Shown here one piece after another: positions 60,859-64,000 of a stretch of DNA of 64,000 nucleotides. Source of the stretch: an uncultured Lachnospiraceae bacterium. Lineage in GTDB: Bacteria; Bacillota; Clostridia; Lachnospirales; Lachnospiraceae. Position numbers and translations under genes: made by a program. Positions within the stretch are counted from its first letter, which is position 1. Every line of letters begins with the position of its first letter. Under the pieces are notes generated by a model. It was not told where the DNA came from. It saw only the letters and a list, made by a program, of their open reading frames with translations, and did not search any database. The stretch lies in NCBI GenBank assembly GCA_910585715.1, contig CAJUEX010000015.1, positions 1 to 64,000 on the forward strand. The letters run 5' to 3'.

Positions 60859-62091
60859 ATGAAAAGAAGAATATGCGGATTACTTCTGGGCATTCTATGT
60901 ACCGCAGCGTTTACGGGGTGTGCCCCGGCAGAGAAAACGGACTTGGAGGATACAAAACCCCAAAAAGTTGAGCTGGTTGTCTGGGGAGCCGAGGAAGATA
61001 CGGAACTGATGAATCAGATTATCCAGAGTTTTCAGATAAACTATCAGGGACAGGCAGATTTTCAGATTTCATTCGAAGTACAGGGAGAATCCCAGTGTAA
61101 AGACGTGTTGTTAGGCGGATTAGAGGATGGTGCGGATGTCTTTACCTTTGCGGACGACCAGTTAAATGCGCTGGCAGCCGCCGGAGCATTGGACCCTATA
61201 GAGAATGCGGATGAGATCAGGGGTAGAAACCTTTCAAGTGCAGTAGAGGCTGCCACAGTAAATAATCAGCTATATGCATATCCGTTGACTGCAGATAATG
61301 GATATTTTTTATATTATAACAAGCAATATATCACAGAAGAGCAGGTTAAGACGTTGGACGGTATATTAGAGGTCGCAGCTGCAAACGGCAGACTATTTAC
61401 CATGGACTGGTCCTCGGCATGGTATGTATATTCTTTCTTTGGAAATACAGGGCTTCAAGTAGGGCTTAACGATGACGGGATTACGAATTACTGCACATGG
61501 AATCAGACAGATGGAGGTATCCGGGGTATCGATGTAGCTCAGGCAATGCTCCGGATTGGAGGAAATCCGGGCTTTGCCAGTTGTACAGACGAAGAATTTC
61601 TTAACGGAGTAAGGAACGGCTCAGTGATTGCAGGTGTCAGCGGTGTATGGAATTCTGTTGCGGTAAAGGAGGCCTGGGGAGAGAATACCGGAGCTGTCAA
61701 GCTGCCAACTTATAACTGCAATGGCCGCCAGGTACAGATGGCTTCTTTTTCCGGCTGTAAACTGATTGGTGTAAATGCTTATTCCAAGCACCGGGTATGG
61801 GCTTCCAGGCTTGCTGAATGGATTACTAATGAAGAGAGCCAGCGGCTTCGTTTCGAAATGCGTGGGCAGGGTCCATCAAACATCGCGGTCGCAGGCTCCG
61901 CAGAGATTAGTCAATCTCCGGCGATTGCCGCTCTTATAGAGCAGTCTGAATTTTCACAGCTTCAGCGGGTAGGCGGCAAGTTCTGGGATCCTGTTTCAAA
62001 ATTTGCGGGAAGTATGGCGGCAGGAAATCCTTCCGGCCAGAGCTTGCAGGAGCAGTTAGATGAGATGGCAGAAGGCATTTCTGCAAGATAG
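60859..62091 (+). CDS. Extracellular solute-binding lipoprotein without a transporter
   Basis: A 410-residue family 1 (sugar-type) binding protein. Lipobox FTGC near residue 20, then the MalE-like fold: VELVVWGAEEDTELMNQII, DVFTFADDQLNALAAAGAL, AYPLTADNGYFLYYNKQYI. No permease or ATPase gene is adjacent; instead a chemoreceptor gene follows after 38 bases. It may serve as a ligand-capturing partner of that receptor, or work with a transporter elsewhere. AAGGATGG precedes the ATG. Confidence 0.88.
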   Translation: MKRRICGLLLGILCTAAFTGCAPAEKTDLEDTKPQKVELVVWGAEEDTELMNQIIQSFQINYQGQADFQISFEVQGESQCKDVLLGGLEDGADVFTFADDQLNALAAAGALDPIENADEIRGRNLSSAVEAATVNNQLYAYPLTADNGYFLYYNKQYITEEQVKTLDGILEVAAANGRLFTMDWSSAWYVYSFFGNTGLQVGLNDDGITNYCTWNQTDGGIRGIDVAQAMLRIGGNPGFASCTDEEFLNGVRNGSVIAGVSGVWNSVAVKEAWGENTGAVKLPTYNCNGRQVQMASFSGCKLIGVNAYSKHRVWASRLAEWITNEESQRLRFEMRGQGPSNIAVAGSAEISQSPAIAALIEQSEFSQLQRVGGKFWDPVSKFAGSMAAGNPSGQSLQEQLDEMAEGISAR

Positions 62092-62129
62092 ATAGAGAGA
62101 TATATATGGAAAGGATTTGTTAATGTAAG

Positions 62130-63716
62130 ATGAAGAAAAAACTCACTATACAACAACGTCTGATACTTCCAATCATCCTTCTGGGAATTGTGGCATTGAT
62201 TTCAAATGCTTTGTCGGTCTTTAGTATAAACAACGTAAATTCCAATGCTTCGAAAATCGTAGATGACTATATGGTGGGCTCGGAAATGCTGCAGAACATC
62301 CGCCACACCACCACAAATATCCATAAGATGGCGCTGTCCCATATCGTGGCAACGGACTATAATACCATGATTTCCGTGGTGGCACAGATCAAAGAAGAAG
62401 AAAAAACATTGGAAACATATTTAAAAGAATACAAAAATTACGTCACGGAAGATGAAGAAGCAATTTATGCGCAGCTTTTAGAAAACTATGACTCCTTTAA
62501 GCATGCTTTGGTCTATCTTGTATGTGCCAGTGCGGACAGCAAGACCCAGGATGCCTATGCTTATGCCAATGGTGATGTTGCTTGCTTCGGATCTGCCATA
62601 GCAGGCAATACTGATGAGCTGTATGCGGCTGTAAGCGCAAGGACAGCCAGTGCAAGACAGAAGCTTTTAAACGTCTATATCATGGCACTGTTCATCGCTG
62701 TTACATCTATTGTAGCATGTCTGGCATTAGTACTTGCAGCCATCCGGATTATTAAAAAATATGTGATAACACCAATTAAGGGTACGGTGGATACGCTTCA
62801 TGAAAGTTCACAGAAGCTTGACGGGGTGACAGGAGAAGTGCTGAAAAACACCCGCACATCGGGAAAAAGTGCCAAAGGCCTTTCCTCTCTTGCAGGCTCC
62901 CTTTCCATGGCAATCCAGAAGGTGGCAAATAATGCAGCCATTATTAACAGCAACGTTGCAGACATCAAAGGGGATGTCCAGAACATGGCAGAAGAATGCA
63001 GCGCCATTACGGATTATTCCTCTGCCATGAAGATACGGGCAAATGAAATGGAGGAAGCGGCACAGACAAATACAGAAGTGATTCAAAAGAAGGTGGCCGA
63101 TATCCTGGAGGTACTTGAAGAGGCGATTGAAAACAGTAAGAGTGTAGAGCAGGTAGACAGACTGACAAAAGATATCGTAGAAATCTCGTCAACGACCAAT
63201 CTGATTGCCCTTAACGCATCCATAGAAGCTATGCGTGCCGGCGAAGCCGGAAAAGGTTTTGCTGTGGTTGCAGCAGAAATTAAATCCTTAGCAAGCTCCT
63301 GTAGTGAAACTGCCGGACGTATCCAGGAGGTCAATCAGATTGTTACAAACGCAGTACATAACCTGTCAAAGCATTCCCAGGACATGGCAGACTATCTGAG
63401 TGAGACTATTTTGACGGAATTCCGAGAATTTGTTTGCTCAGGAAGACAGTATAAAGAGGATGCCGATTATGTAAAGGAGATGATTGACTCATTTAACAGC
63501 AGGACCGACCGCCTTAGAAATTCTATGATTGAGATAGCCGATTCTATTGAAAGCATTACAAAAGCGCTCGATGATGGCGCCGCCGGGATTAACGGAGTTG
63601 CAGACAGTACTAAGAGTCTGGTGGAGGATATGTCAGATATTACGGGCCGTATGGATATAAACCGGGAGATTGTGGAAGAACTGAAAAAACAGATGGAAGT
63701 ATTCGCAGATTTTTAA
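62130..63716 (+). CDS. Chemoreceptor-like protein with extracytoplasmic helical sensor
   Basis: A 528-residue receptor. Two membrane helices (about 11-33 and 183-208) enclose a helical sensor domain of about 150 residues (4HB type). HAMP follows (about 210-265). The signalling domain has the tip STTNLIALNASIEAMRAGEA (about 353-372) but is shorter and less canonical than in the receptor at 57311. The ATG lies in a weak Shine-Dalgarno setting (AAAGGAT is about 15 bases upstream), so translation may be coupled to the lipoprotein gene. Confidence 0.88.
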   Translation: MKKKLTIQQRLILPIILLGIVALISNALSVFSINNVNSNASKIVDDYMVGSEMLQNIRHTTTNIHKMALSHIVATDYNTMISVVAQIKEEEKTLETYLKEYKNYVTEDEEAIYAQLLENYDSFKHALVYLVCASADSKTQDAYAYANGDVACFGSAIAGNTDELYAAVSARTASARQKLLNVYIMALFIAVTSIVACLALVLAAIRIIKKYVITPIKGTVDTLHESSQKLDGVTGEVLKNTRTSGKSAKGLSSLAGSLSMAIQKVANNAAIINSNVADIKGDVQNMAEECSAITDYSSAMKIRANEMEEAAQTNTEVIQKKVADILEVLEEAIENSKSVEQVDRLTKDIVEISSTTNLIALNASIEAMRAGEAGKGFAVVAAEIKSLASSCSETAGRIQEVNQIVTNAVHNLSKHSQDMADYLSETILTEFREFVCSGRQYKEDADYVKEMIDSFNSRTDRLRNSMIEIADSIESITKALDDGAAGINGVADSTKSLVEDMSDITGRMDINREIVEELKKQMEVFADF

Positions 63717-63805
63717 GAAGATAGAATGATTTTAGTAGCAGAAGCCCTATTATTGGAAAGGAATCAGATAATAACGGAAATAATAAGTAAATTTTAGATT
63801 GATAT

Positions 63806-63854
63806 AGAGTAAATTGATTTAGGGTAAATGAAATAGGGTAAATGAAATAGGGTA
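63806..63854 (+). repeat. 14-bp AT-rich tandem repeat
   Basis: Two identical AGGGTAAATGAAAT units (63821-63834, 63835-63848), a partial third and a diverged 15-bp unit before them (63806-63820). Located just upstream of a promoter; could affect its activity or be a regulator-binding array. Confidence 0.75.
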
Positions 63855-63884
63855 TTGTATTATAGAATTAATCTATGGTATAAT
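63855..63884 (+). promoter_or_regulatory. Promoter of the gene at the window edge
   Basis: TTGTAT (63855-63860), 18-bp spacer, TATAAT (63879-63884). Interval 63717-63978 otherwise contains only the tandem repeat. Confidence 0.6.
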
Positions 63885-63978
63885 TATCCATCATACAAAG
63901 AAGATGGTATGGGTAACAGCATAGCATTTTCCCTTCTCATGCCATCCAATCGAAAAGCATTGTAAAGGAGCGAGGAAT

Positions 63979-64000
63979 ATGGCAAAACTTATCATAACAG
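63979..64000 (+). CDS. Start of an unidentified gene, cut by the window end
   Basis: AAAGGAG (63964-63970) and ATG 63979 open a frame that reads MAKLIIT and leaves the window. Too short for identification. Confidence 0.6.

Noticed and set aside
63806..63854. Tandem repeats, considered as an iteron origin or CRISPR
   Set aside because: Only about three units, no spacers, no replication gene nearby; treated as a promoter-proximal repeat.

Overview
This 64 kb window is chromosomal DNA of a Gram-positive anaerobe, most likely a Lachnospiraceae (Clostridia) species; I cannot name the genus. The support is the gene order rimP-nusA-rnpM-ylxQ-infB-rbfA-DHH-truB-ribF, strong AGGAGG-type ribosome binding sites, sigma-A promoters, a T-box leader upstream of thrS, DUF1540 and DUF3021 proteins, and a Csp-like subtilase. 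No rRNA, tRNA, CRISPR array, phage or transposase gene is visible.

Layout. 1-8645: translation and ribosome-maturation operon from rimP to ribF. 8.7-13.5 kb: Na/phosphate cotransporter, an SH3-NlpC/P60 wall hydrolase with a WalR-like box, and a decayed secreted Ig-like protein gene. 13.5-18.5 kb: two-component system with an ABC/FtsX transporter. 18.5-26.2 kb: accessory zone with many broken or chimeric genes (AlbA/Schlafen-like ATP-binding protein, GNAT-S41 protease chimera, aldo/keto reductase remnant, ABC permease fused to DUF3021). 26.2-30.2 kb: ProX-like deacylase, T-box, small Cys-containing membrane protein, thrS, DUF1540 protein. 30.4-33.1 kb: orphan LytTR regulator, AraC regulator, DUF2156 protein. 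33.3-47.8 kb: purine-ureide (allantoin) catabolic island with a PucR regulator, a dispersed polar-amino-acid-type ABC importer, two related amidohydrolases around a hydantoin/allantoin racemase, allantoinase, two M20 amidohydrolases, ureidoglycine aminohydrolase and a D-2-hydroxyacid dehydrogenase. 48.1-63.7 kb: chemosensory cluster (Hpt, HD-GYP regulator, histidine kinase, degenerate HD-GYP regulator, CheR, CheB, CheY, CheA, CheW, receptor), then a subtilase, an orphan solute-binding lipoprotein and a second receptor. A new gene starts at the right edge.

How it fits together. The allantoin island can be read as a nearly complete route: import, racemisation, ring opening, allantoate hydrolysis, deamination of ureidoglycine, hydrolysis of ureidoglycolate by the second M20 enzyme, and reduction of glyoxylate by the dehydrogenase. 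The chemosensory cluster carries CheA/W/R/B and receptors but no flagellar gene, CheC/CheX/CheZ or CheD here. It encodes an intact and a metal-site-degenerate HD-GYP protein, suggesting a c-di-GMP or protein-interaction output.

The most unusual DNA structure is a dispersed element seen three times (about 24-169, 10381-10594, 26050-26125). Its ~75-bp core is conserved, while the long inverted-repeat arms of the two complete copies are unrelated to each other. This is the reverse of a normal miniature transposon.
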